This document shows, piece by piece, positions 50,852 to 60,364 of a stretch of 64,000 nucleotides of DNA. The notes below the pieces were generated by a model. That model was not told the DNA's origin. It saw only the letters and a program-made list of their open reading frames with translations, and ran no database searches. The DNA comes from Caulochytrium protostelioides (lineage: Eukaryota > Chytridiomycota > Caulochytriomycetes > Caulochytriales > Caulochytriaceae). The stretch spans positions 22,469 to 86,468 of the forward strand of contig ML014184.1 of the NCBI GenBank assembly GCA_003615045.1. Reading direction: 5' to 3'. Position 1 is the stretch's first letter; each line of letters starts with the position of its first letter. The translations under genes were made by a program, and so were the position numbers.

Positions 50852-52190
50852 GATTTGAAGGTCGCGACGGTCAGCAGGATCCGTGGACGCGTCAGCCGGC
50901 GTCGAACGTCGTGGCGCAGCACAAGCGGCAGCAGCAGCAGGAGCAGCAGGAGCAGCAGAAACAAGAACTATGAAGGGTATACGACGGTCCTTGGAGGCGG
51001 CGCTGCTCGCGTCGGGGAGGTGTGGCAGGAGGCTACAGGCGGGAGACAGGATCCCGACGGTCCATGAGCGCGCAGGTATGTGGCCACATCGGTGCTGACG
51101 AATAGGCCGGCAATGCCATGCGCTGCGCGTGCATCGATGCATGATGGCCCCGCCATGATGACGGAAGGCCTCAGACCCCTCGCATCGAAGACCCCCTCGT
51201 CTGTGATACGTCGGAACCGCGGGGCGGTCGGCTTGGGCAAAACCCCGCCACAGGGGCTTGGGCGGCCGCGCTGTCGGAACCCGCCGGCGCCGCTTGAGGC
51301 CTCGCGCCCACTCCGACCGGCAGTCTGGCGAGGGGCTTGGCATCGTTGGTGGCCGGACCGGCCATCCGGCAGGCGAGACGGCAGATCGGCTGCGGGCGCT
51401 GTGGGATATGGAGGCCTCCCAACGATGGGTTTCTATGCCACATGCGGAGGTTGTAGCATTGTCGAAGGATACTGCATGTGCGTGCGAACAGAGCGTCAGT
51501 GATCCTCGTGGCGCGTCATGGCTCCAGCCATCCAGCGATCCGGTTGAGCGCCTGCCCATCGGTCTCTAGGATCTGATGTGCAGACGCTCATGCCGAGAAG
51601 AAAGCATGGCAAAGGAGGTGAAAGATGTCTTCTACAGCGCAGGCACGGTGACTCTGCTGAGTCTGTTTTCGCTTTGTCGAAGCGACATCTACCCGTCTCA
51701 TCATTTCGCGCAGCGATGCGACGGGTATCTGTTGCTTCGGTATGCTGGTGTCGTCTACGCTGGCTGCTCTTGGCGATGGGGAGGAAGCGAGAGGATGAGG
51801 CGTGGCGGTCGCTCCGTCCCGCCGGGTTGCTCGCCCCCCCGACCCCACCCGCGCCGCGCCGAAGCGCCGCAAGGCGGCATCCATGGGCCATCGAACGGGG
51901 CCGAGCCAAGCCGGCCACTCGTCCCGCCTCCCGTCCTCCCCATGGCCCCCGACACTCGCGGCGCTCGTGAAGCATTCGGGCGAGTGCTCACCCGAGGCCG
52001 TGATAATGGCATCACGTCGCGCCCGACCAGCGTGCCTAACGTGCCGCTCCCTGCAGACCTTCCTGTTGGGCTCGCTCAAGCTGGCCACGCGCGACGTCAT
52101 CCGGGAAAGGAAGCGACCGCGCTCGCCAACGCCGCCTCTTGCTTGACCTCGTTTTTCTCCCCGTCCGATTGCGTTGTATCTGTCACCACC
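50852..52190. other. divergent intergenic region between RRP45 and QCR9
   Basis: No gene recognised. It holds the promoters of two divergent genes. Just upstream of RRP45 is a CAGCAG/GAGCAG repeat (about 50925-50960). Confidence 0.5.
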
Positions 52191-53387
52191 ATGGCCCTCG
52201 CTCACCCCATCTACAAGTGTATGTTGCCCCCAACGACGGCTTCCTTTTCGCCGAACTGGCCATGAAAGCCGTGCTCCGTTGTCCGTGCCACGGATGCGGT
52301 CACCGGCAGCATGCATCGCCGCCATCGAGATGCCGATGCGCCCGCTCCGTCTCGCCCCGACCTGCCCGGCGCGTGCGTCGTCTCTCCCCGCTAAATGGCG
52401 AGAACCCGTCCTTCGGCGTCGGCATCGGCCTCGCTGTCCGGGACGCGCATCCACCAAATACGATGTGCGGCATGCCATGCAGGCCCTCTTCTCCGGCCAT
52501 TGTCGCCAACACACTGTCCCGTCAGCGCTCCGGTGAACTCTGCAAGCCCGCGTCTGAGACATCCTCCTGCCCCTCGTCGCCCGCGGCGTGGTGACGGATC
52601 ATCCACATTGTTGGCATCAGAGAATGCGAACGGGCAGCGACTCCGGTCCCGGCTTGGCGGCCTGTACCACGCCGTGGCGGGACGCGACATGCCCTTTTGC
52701 GACGCGAGGCTGCTCTGGCCGCGGCGGCATCCGGTGGCTCAGACTGCCGTGGCGAGCGGCAGAACGATAGTCTCGTCTCCCATGGCTATCGGCTGAGTCC
52801 ATCCGTGCCGTGTGTTCTGGCATGATGGGACATGCTTGAACATGCATGCACCCCGGCATCGCACCTGGCGATCGGATGCATCCCGCTGTGCCGCCTTTGC
52901 CGAGCATCTTGTTAGTTTACTCCTAGACGGATCCGGTGCGCCGGCGGCATGCTGCATGGTTGATGTGTCATGCGTGCCGGAGCCGTTTCTGTTCGACTCG
53001 GTCTTGGTCGAGGAGCGGGCTGTACGACGGCGTGACACCATGCTTGGCGGATGTGTGAATAGCCTAAACGGATGAGACCCAGTGATCTTGGCGGTATCAT
53101 TCGACGACAGTCGCTGTTTATTGTCGACGCAGGATCGATGATGAAGTGAACTCACCTCCATTTTTTCCCTTTGGGTCTCTATGTATGATGGCGCATTCGA
53201 CTCCGTTCATTGGCGGATTGCAGTCTTTGTGAAGCGCAGCTCGGCGTTCACCGCGAGCATCGTCGTGTCGGCGTTCGCGTTCGAGGTTGCCTTCGACACA
53301 GTCACCGACCGCATTTGGGACACCCTGAACCACGGCCGCCAGTGGAAGGACCTGAAGGCTCGTCTTGAGGCTGCCTCCGACGAGTAA
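52191..53387 (+). CDS. QCR9: ubiquinol-cytochrome c reductase subunit 9
   Basis: A small subunit of mitochondrial respiratory complex III, 63 residues with one inner-membrane helix. Exon 1 is 52191-52218 (MALAHPIYK plus one base), exon 2 is 53224-53387. Joined in phase 1, the protein reads MALAHPIYKFFVKRSSAFTA in its first 20 residues, then IVVSAFAFEVAFDTVTDRIW and DTLNHGRQWKDLKARLE. This matches the family's IYK-FF-KR-(S/N)-xxF start, the FxxxFDT helix end and the GRQWKD tail. Splice sites are GTATGT and TTGCAG. The gene is easy to miss because exon 1 has only nine codons and the intron is ~1 kb. Confidence 0.93.
52219..53223 (+). other. QCR9 intron
   Basis: A 1,005-bp GT-AG intron (GTATGTTG to GATTGCAG), phase 1. 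No gene is visible inside it. Confidence 0.88.
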
Positions 53388-54405
53388 ACGCCGCGCGATG
53401 CACATACCGTTATCGTCGCGACCGCGTGATGGTGGCGCGACTTCGCTGCCTTGATGGGTCAGTCCTTCACGGCGCCTGCTCGGTTGCGTCTCTTGCTTCG
53501 CACCGCCGCTTCCTTTCCTTCTCCTTTTGTACATCCTTCCCCTTTAAACGCGCATAAAACCCCGAAGCCGAAACGTCGATAGGCACGGCGCGATCGTGAC
53601 TGTACATGATGATGGAGCGTGGATGATGTCTCAGCCGCCATGTGATGTGGAGGCAGCGTGTTCGCTGATGGCGCCGCATAGGGATCGGCTGATGAGGTGG
53701 ACGAAACAGCAAATCGTGACCAGGGGGGCGTCGCTATATACTGGTATTTCACATCGTTGTGACAAAATATCGCTCATTCCAGAAAGATCGACAAATGCAT
53801 ACCACATGCATCGAGAGTGTTTATGCGCGGTGTTGTAGGCTTTTGGGTCAATCGATATTACTTGGGACGCCCAATTTCCCATCGCCCATCCCATCGTCAG
53901 TCCACAAGCCCCTCCCCGCCCGACGACAAGCATGTGCCGGGGGGACCGCGAGGCTTGTAGTGCCGGATACAGCCCGCAGGGGTTTTGACAAGGCCCTTCT
54001 CCCTACATCCAGTGGCCTGTCCAGGACTCTGCGAACCAGACAGGGAATCATGAATGCTTGAGAGGATGGCATCGGCATCGTGACGGCATCCCGTATAACT
54101 CCGCTTCAAGACTTCGCTTCAGCCAAAGGGCCGATGGGCCTTTTCTGCCCCGAGGTGAACCCCTGTGCTTTGTATGACTTCGAAGCCCATCTGGCGCCTA
54201 TCGTCGTCTGCCCTCCGACCTGAGCTGACCCAGACGCATCGATACTATTTCTCGCCCAACTGACACCGACGGAACAGCAGACATTTTGATGGGCGATTGA
54301 ATGTAGCGCCTCCTCCTGCGGTTTCTTGTCGTACCGCTCACCGCTCACCGCTTTCCGTGGCACTGTCGCTCGCTGACCGCTGCCGGATCCGTGGCCATCG
54401 CGAAG
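53388..54405. other. lower-GC intergenic region upstream of PRI1
   Basis: No gene recognised. It is AT-richer than the coding regions (53550-54350), contains no repeat array, and its open frames lack motifs. Confidence 0.45.
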
Positions 54406-56805
54406 ATGGCATCGCCTGAACCGACCCCGGCGGAGGCTTCCCCCTCAACCCCTGCAGCGTCAGCATCACCGATTCTGATGGCCGACAGCGCACTGCCTGA
54501 AGCGTCTCCGGATGTCGCGATGGACGATACGACTTTGTCTGAAACGGCTGTCCCCGCTGCCGATGGCGCTGACCAGGAGACAACCAATGCTGCGGATGCC
54601 GCTAGCGCGCCTGGCGCCGACAAAACAAGTGCTGCTTCCGCGGACTCGTCACCATCGCCGCTCCAGTCGGCGGATCCGTCGTCACCGGTCGTCGTGGTCG
54701 CCGCGGCCCAACCATCACAAGATGGTGCCGTCGCGGATCCGCCGGCAGCCGATGTCGTGACGGCGAATGGGGATGCGGCTTCGACCGCCGCCGCCGCCGC
54801 CACAGTGGCCGCTGCCGCAGCAGCTGAGCGGGACTCAACATCAGCCACCTCGCCCGCATCCGGCATCGCCGCTGCTACCGGTGGCGCCGAAGTGGATGAG
54901 ACATGGCTCGAAGATGACTTGACGGAAGCGGACCTTGCCGGCATGGAAGAAGACATGGAGGCCTTCATGGCCTCGCAGTCTCAGCCGGCCTCCTCCCAGC
55001 CCACCGCGGCGGCCTCACCCGTCCCCGCGACGTCGGCATCGTCACAGCCGTCCGCGCCGCCGCAGTCGACCACGCAGCGTGCTCCTGCGTATACGGCGCA
55101 ACCGGCGCCGAAGCCCGCGAATCCCATCCTCCAGGCCAAGCGTGATGCCGAGAAGGCTTTCCTCGAGAAGCAGGCCCAGCTGCTCGAAGCAAGGGAGAAG
55201 CGGCTCCGTGCTGCCCCTGCTCCCGGGCCGAGCCTCAGTCTCCAGCGGCAGCAGGCTCGTCAAGCCATGGCACACACGATGGACGACGCGACCGTCAAAA
55301 AACTCTCGCCCGAGGAGGAGGAGGCCCTTATCAATGCTGGAATCGAGGAAATGATGCAGAACACTGAATTTGAGGAGATGCTGCCTATCTTTTATCGAAC
55401 CTTCTTCCCCACCCACACAATGATCCGGTGGCTCAGCTATGGCCGTCCCATCAAGAACTACCTCGCCTACCGCGAATTCAGTTTCACTCTGCCAGGCGAT
55501 GCCTGGGTCCGCTACCAAAGTTACGCGTCGGAGGCCGACTTCCGCGATGCTTTGCGGCAGAAAGTACCGCACAAGATCGACATCGGCCCCGTGTACACGG
55601 TGCGACCGCGTGATCGACACATGTACCGTCCGGAAGCCTGTGAAGCGCGTGAGCGTGAGCTCGTCTTTGATATCGATATGACGGACTACGACGATGTGCG
55701 CACTTGCTGCACCGGCGCCGACATGTGCGACAAGTGCTGGATCTTCATGACCGCGGCCCGGGATGTCCTTGATGATGCCCTGCGCCAGGACTTTGGCTTC
55801 AAGCATATTCTTTGGGTCTACTCAGGCCGTCGTGGGTTGCACGGCTGGGTCTGCGACCATCGCGCCCGCGTACTTTCCGCGGACGCGCGTGGCGCCGTTG
55901 TCTCCTATCTCTCCGTCAAGCTCACGAGCCCGGCCCCTGGCGGGTCAGGCACTGGCGGCGGCGCCTACGGTGATATGCTGGCGCGGCCCGGTTTGCGGCG
56001 CGCGTATCGCCACCTGCTTCATTATTTTGAAACCGCGCTGCTGGCGTCGCAAGGCTACTTGACCGATGCGCGATGGGAGGCCACGCTGGCCACGTGGCTG
56101 CCACATGCACCGCAGTGCCGCGCCAAGTTGGCGGCCAAATTCAGCCAGCGCAGCCATTCGGACCCGTGGGACCGATGGACACTGCTCCGAGCTGCCCATG
56201 AAGCCGGCGGGATGTCCGGCGCCGCTGGGGAGACGCTCTCGCTACCGGCCCTCATCTTCTTCCTGCTGTACCCGCGTCTTGATGCCGCCGTCTCCCGCGG
56301 CGTGAACCATTTACTCAAGAGCCCGTTCGTAGTGCATCCTAAAACCGGCAAGGTCTGCGTGCCGATCGATCTGCCCGTCTCGTTCCTCAACGCCGAATCA
56401 GACCGTCCCGCGACGGTCAATGCCACGGCTAGCAGCGATACCGATTCGGCCGATGCTGACGCGACCAAGAAGGGACCGGCCCGCATCCCCTTCCGTCACG
56501 ACGCTGTGCCGACCTTGACGCAGCTTGTCAGCGAGCTCAATCACGCGGCTGCCGACGCGTCGCAGCCCGCTAATGGCGAAAAGCGCAAAGGCGTGTCGTG
56601 GCGCGATACTGCGCTCCGACCCTACGTCCTCTTTATGGAATCCTTTATCGACGGCGTGCTGGCCGATGAACCCGGCGTGGTGGCCAAGACTGCGCCTGTC
56701 TCGGTCGCAGCCAAACAGGCGGCGGCCGACGCCCCGACCACGCCCAGCAAAGGGGCTGCTCTAGTCACATCGTCGTCCGCGATGGCGGAAGATCTTGACT
56801 TCTAA
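54406..56805 (+). CDS. PRI1: DNA primase small subunit with long N-terminal extension
   Basis: The catalytic subunit of the polymerase alpha-primase complex, which makes RNA primers. The archaeo-eukaryotic primase core begins near residue 326 (LPIFYRTFFPTHTMIRWLSYG). Seen in order: REFSFTLPGDAWVRYQSY, FDIDMTDYDDVRTCC with the catalytic Asp pair (~421-427), the zinc-binding cluster CCTGADMCDKCW (~434-445), WVYSGRRGLHGWVCD (~473-484) and a conserved C-terminal helical part (LYPRLDAAVSRGVNHLLKSPF). Total length is 799 against ~410-420 usual. The extra ~320 N-terminal residues are Ala/Ser/Pro-rich, with an acidic segment (ETWLEDDLTEADLAGMEEDM, ~167-186) and a charged helix (AKRDAEKAFLEKQAQLLEAR). 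The frame opens with a GTG, so the first ATG (54406) is used; an ATG at 55267 would give ~512 residues. It converges on SLX4. Confidence 0.93.
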   Translation: MASPEPTPAEASPSTPAASASPILMADSALPEASPDVAMDDTTLSETAVPAADGADQETTNAADAASAPGADKTSAASADSSPSPLQSADPSSPVVVVAAAQPSQDGAVADPPAADVVTANGDAASTAAAAATVAAAAAAERDSTSATSPASGIAAATGGAEVDETWLEDDLTEADLAGMEEDMEAFMASQSQPASSQPTAAASPVPATSASSQPSAPPQSTTQRAPAYTAQPAPKPANPILQAKRDAEKAFLEKQAQLLEAREKRLRAAPAPGPSLSLQRQQARQAMAHTMDDATVKKLSPEEEEALINAGIEEMMQNTEFEEMLPIFYRTFFPTHTMIRWLSYGRPIKNYLAYREFSFTLPGDAWVRYQSYASEADFRDALRQKVPHKIDIGPVYTVRPRDRHMYRPEACEARERELVFDIDMTDYDDVRTCCTGADMCDKCWIFMTAARDVLDDALRQDFGFKHILWVYSGRRGLHGWVCDHRARVLSADARGAVVSYLSVKLTSPAPGGSGTGGGAYGDMLARPGLRRAYRHLLHYFETALLASQGYLTDARWEATLATWLPHAPQCRAKLAAKFSQRSHSDPWDRWTLLRAAHEAGGMSGAAGETLSLPALIFFLLYPRLDAAVSRGVNHLLKSPFVVHPKTGKVCVPIDLPVSFLNAESDRPATVNATASSDTDSADADATKKGPARIPFRHDAVPTLTQLVSELNHAAADASQPANGEKRKGVSWRDTALRPYVLFMESFIDGVLADEPGVVAKTAPVSVAAKQAAADAPTTPSKGAALVTSSSAMAEDLDF

Positions 56806-56912
56806 ATCTCTGCTACTCCCGTGATATTCGTAATATCACAATGACATGCATGTAGCTTCTCGGGGGTTCCCATGGTCGCGATTGTATAAGTCGTCGTGAT
56901 CAACAATGATTG

Positions 56913-59900
56913 CTAAGAGGAAAATTGCGAAGCCTCACGGCGACGGCCACGAGCTTCGCGGCCTCCATTACTAGCGTGGCCTTGCGTGCCCCGCGACCGT
57001 GACGGCGATGAGCGGTTGTTGCGCCCCGTGCTCGACAGAATATAATTAAAGCCGCGCGACGTCAGGTAGTCGAGTAAGACCCGCTTGGTGCCCACGGCAA
57101 CACCCAGCGGAAGGTGCGCTGTCGGATCGCTTCTGCTCCCCGCCGCTCCTGTGGTAGTCGTCGTCGGGGCTGCCGCTCCGTCACCGGAATCTGCAGGAAC
57201 CGTGCGGATCTCGCGGAAGAGCGCGTCACTGTCGAACGGTTGGAACCGGAGAAACGCAGCATACAACGCTGGCCGCGATGTGATAAACGCATCGAGTCGA
57301 CAGAACAGCGCCTCTTGCGCTTCATCGGCCAAGAGGAGGGGATGCCCGGCACCCAGAGCAACGCTTTGAGTATCACTTCTTGCCGCACCGCGCGTCGGCG
57401 ATGTCAACGCGGTCCCAGGAATGGAAGGGCCCTGGATCTGGTTCCCATGGATATTCGACATCGGACCGCCAGCGAGAGCAACAGCTGACGGGGTGGCATC
57501 TTCTTCCTCAGCAGTCTGTGTGCCTGCACGGGCGCGCGACACATGGCGACGGCCGTACTGTTCGGAAAGCCGGTGGGCCGTTTCACGCTGAGAAAGCACG
57601 ATCCCTGCTTCCGGGCTGGCCTGTGAGCTGTCGGGCGGGCGTCGCCCGTCGCCGCGTCGTTCGAGCAGCTCACGCATGTAAAGTCCCCGGAAGGCATCGC
57701 CATCGTGTTGGAACCGCCAGACAAGGGTAAGCTGCTGCACCATGATGCCTTTGGTCTTGGGCTTGATGCCGTGAGCCAAAGCAAGCGGTTTGAGCGATTC
57801 GGCTGACATCGCCTTGTAGTCAGGCATCGTCGCCGGTGCCGAAACACGACGAGAGGGCGGGGCTGGCGGAATGACCGGCATGGGCCCAGGTCGTCCTTGT
57901 CGGACTACCGTCACGTTCGGGGGCGCAGGCGGCGCAACCATCGCAGGAGGGGCGGCGGCAGCATCAGCGGTGGTACCGGGAACTACTTGCGAAGCCTCCG
58001 CTTCTTCGCCAGGTGTCAGCGCAGACAGCCCAGAAAGATCATCAAGCAAACTCGCATCTGGAACTTCAGTAATACGCTGGGGATTCGACTGAGCGCTGCG
58101 GGCCGTGGGACGATCGGGCATCAACAGTCGTGGGCGAGTCGGTTCAGGGAGGATTACAACGGGGCTGTTCAAGATGTCATTGGCGTTGGCGTTGGCGCTG
58201 GCGGGGTCATACCCAAAATCAAGGCCATCGAGTAATGCACCATCGAGTAACGCGGCCTCATTCCGGGATATCGCATCCTCTGTGCCATCCGCATCGTCGT
58301 CATTGTCATCATCATCGACGTCGAACGCCTCCATATTAGCTCTTGCCTCAAGGATATCAAGTAGTTCCATAGTAGCCGCATCGATTTCGGGTGAAGCGTC
58401 CAAGTCATCTAAATCGTAGACGACATCATCGGCCTCCGCTTGCACATTTTCATTCTCATCTGGATCATCCATGTCCCTGCACTCGGCCCTCAAAAGCTCA
58501 ACGACTGACGTATCATCATCGTCACTATCATCATCGTCCACGATGCTCTCATCACTATTGCCTTCACCCGCCAGCGAGCGGACGGGGTGGACGGGCGGGC
58601 CTGCTCGAGGAGTAGCACGGAGAGAAAAGGGCGTTTGCTGCGTCACAGAAGGGGCCGATGACCCACGTTGCAAACTGTTTCGGCGCGGACGAATCGGAGT
58701 ATGACCCCCACCGCCAACTCCGACGAGATCGATGTGCAGCGGAACATAAGGCGTGTTGTCAACGTCCTCGAGAACGGGCTGAAGTAAGGCATTCTCTTCT
58801 TCCATCGTGTACGGTCCATTGCGGGAAGTCCTTGCGCCGAGAGAAGGGGAGGATGGAATCGAGACCGGCGAAGCCCCGGCTCTGGGCTGAGGTAGGCTTG
58901 CCACCGGCCGTGAAACGACTGGTGTCGATCTGATGAGCGCGATGGGGTCTGCGCTCGCTGGACTGGATTCGAGTACAATCACAGCCTCTGAGTCAGTCAC
59001 AACTGGGGTAGCTGGAACGTGGATCAACTCGGGTTCGGCAGGGCGAGTCGAAGCGATCTCTGCGACGACATGCGTCTCAGTGTCGATGTTCAAGGACAAG
59101 TCATTCACAGGCAACGCAGATGTTTCGATGGGTGAAGATGGCGGACGTTCAACGGCTGAGATCGCATCCAACCAAGACTGAGTCGAGTGGGGCCGGGGCG
59201 ATGGTGCGGAAGCGCCCGGCTGCGAGAGAGGGCCTTCTATACCAGTCACAGGTGGCACCCGGTAGGGTTCTGGGATGTCAAGGCGAATCGAAGCCAGCGT
59301 CGGAGCCCGCGGCTCGGCATCACACGGTGTGGCAGTAATATGCGTTACCTGCGTTCCTTGCGTCGCACCGTGAGGAGCCGAGGGTGCCAAGCTCGTGATC
59401 ATGTGATGCTCCTGGTCGCCAGTGATTTCCGTTAATTGACCAGGTGATGGCGCGGGCGATAGACCTAGTGATACGGTAATCGGATCAGGTATGACCCCAT
59501 CACTGGGTGATCCTGATAGATTCATTGATTGCCTGCCATGGGCACCACCCTCATCAGCTGCAGGAGATCCATGTAGAATTTCATCAACATCGTCTACGTC
59601 GAGCACAGGCAACCGAACGGCCCCTGACATGCCAGAGGTGGTTTCAGTGGCAGAGTCGACAGGCGTGGCCATACCAGCAGCTGTGCCGTCTTTTTCTTCG
59701 TCTAAATCACTCCTCATACAGTCACGGTCCGGCTGATCGTCGTTCAGACCGATCGACAGCGGTGCGTCGTCTGAACGGCTGGAATGAGATAATTTGTGCT
59801 CGCTCTTAATTTCATCACGCGATGAAGTGTCGGAGGAATTGTCCGAGGGCAGGATCGATGGAGCGGTGGAAATGGGCAAAGAAGCATGGCCGACAGCGGT

Positions 59901-60107
59901 CTGCAATGACGCCATTGATTCGCAAGCAGATCGCATCCCGTCCAACAGGTGCCGTTCGCCACGAATGCGTGGTGGGGAGCCTGCTGGATGAGCTTCGTGG
60001 CAAATTGGATCGTGGGAAGGCGGTGCCGGGCCCGGTGTCGCCGATGTCGTCGGCTGGTGCGCAGCCGACATCGACGCACACGAGACCTGAGCCGCAAATC
60101 GGGCCAT
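56913..60107 (-). CDS. SLX4: SLX4 structure-specific endonuclease scaffold, C-terminal part
   Basis: SLX4 holds and activates the SLX1 nuclease for repair of DNA branch structures. This frame gives 1,064 residues from the ATG at 60107. A SAP-like helix-extended-helix module lies at ~761-803 (MPDYKAMSAESLKPLALAHG then IKPKTKGIMVQQLTLVWRFQ). The C-terminal SLX1-binding domain runs ~926-1026 (FCRLDAFITSRPALYAAFLR, QPFDSDALFREI, LLDYLTSRGFNYIL). Both are in the order expected. The long N-terminal part is Ser/Asp-rich and disordered, with acidic patches (DDDDSDDDDTSVVELL; DDDDNDDDADG). The frame is also open upstream of 60107 to about 60356 (EHQVLVQAHRRLARDLRRAM looks like a real helix), so the start may not be at 60107. 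It probably forms one gene with the upstream frame 62830-60365. GC is lower than in neighbouring genes. Confidence 0.85.
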   Translation of the reverse strand: MARFAAQVSCASMSAAHQPTTSATPGPAPPSHDPICHEAHPAGSPPRIRGERHLLDGMRSACESMASLQTAVGHASLPISTAPSILPSDNSSDTSSRDEIKSEHKLSHSSRSDDAPLSIGLNDDQPDRDCMRSDLDEEKDGTAAGMATPVDSATETTSGMSGAVRLPVLDVDDVDEILHGSPAADEGGAHGRQSMNLSGSPSDGVIPDPITVSLGLSPAPSPGQLTEITGDQEHHMITSLAPSAPHGATQGTQVTHITATPCDAEPRAPTLASIRLDIPEPYRVPPVTGIEGPLSQPGASAPSPRPHSTQSWLDAISAVERPPSSPIETSALPVNDLSLNIDTETHVVAEIASTRPAEPELIHVPATPVVTDSEAVIVLESSPASADPIALIRSTPVVSRPVASLPQPRAGASPVSIPSSPSLGARTSRNGPYTMEEENALLQPVLEDVDNTPYVPLHIDLVGVGGGGHTPIRPRRNSLQRGSSAPSVTQQTPFSLRATPRAGPPVHPVRSLAGEGNSDESIVDDDDSDDDDTSVVELLRAECRDMDDPDENENVQAEADDVVYDLDDLDASPEIDAATMELLDILEARANMEAFDVDDDDNDDDADGTEDAISRNEAALLDGALLDGLDFGYDPASANANANDILNSPVVILPEPTRPRLLMPDRPTARSAQSNPQRITEVPDASLLDDLSGLSALTPGEEAEASQVVPGTTADAAAAPPAMVAPPAPPNVTVVRQGRPGPMPVIPPAPPSRRVSAPATMPDYKAMSAESLKPLALAHGIKPKTKGIMVQQLTLVWRFQHDGDAFRGLYMRELLERRGDGRRPPDSSQASPEAGIVLSQRETAHRLSEQYGRRHVSRARAGTQTAEEEDATPSAVALAGGPMSNIHGNQIQGPSIPGTALTSPTRGAARSDTQSVALGAGHPLLLADEAQEALFCRLDAFITSRPALYAAFLRFQPFDSDALFREIRTVPADSGDGAAAPTTTTTGAAGSRSDPTAHLPLGVAVGTKRVLLDYLTSRGFNYILSSTGRNNRSSPSRSRGTQGHASNGGREARGRRREASQFSS

Positions 60108-60364
60108 AGCACGGCGAAGGTCACGCGCAAGGCGGCGATGCGCCTGCACGAGCACTTGGTGTTCAGCGCACTGTAGACCGCTACACGAAGGAGTCGACCG
60201 TCGGAAAAGAGACAAAAATTGATAGACACCAGTCCCGCCGCATTCAGGTGAAGTCGCGACATCGCGGAGAAGCCAACAAGTCAAAACATCAGATCGAGTA
60301 AGTACAAGCTGGCATCTCCCGTCAGTAATTAGTAATGGTGCGCAAAAAAAGCTCACGAAGCCTA

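Noticed and set aside
54106-54363. 85-residue minus-strand frame upstream of PRI1
   Set aside because: No motif and no plausible start or splice context. I also checked it for Fanzor similarity and found none.
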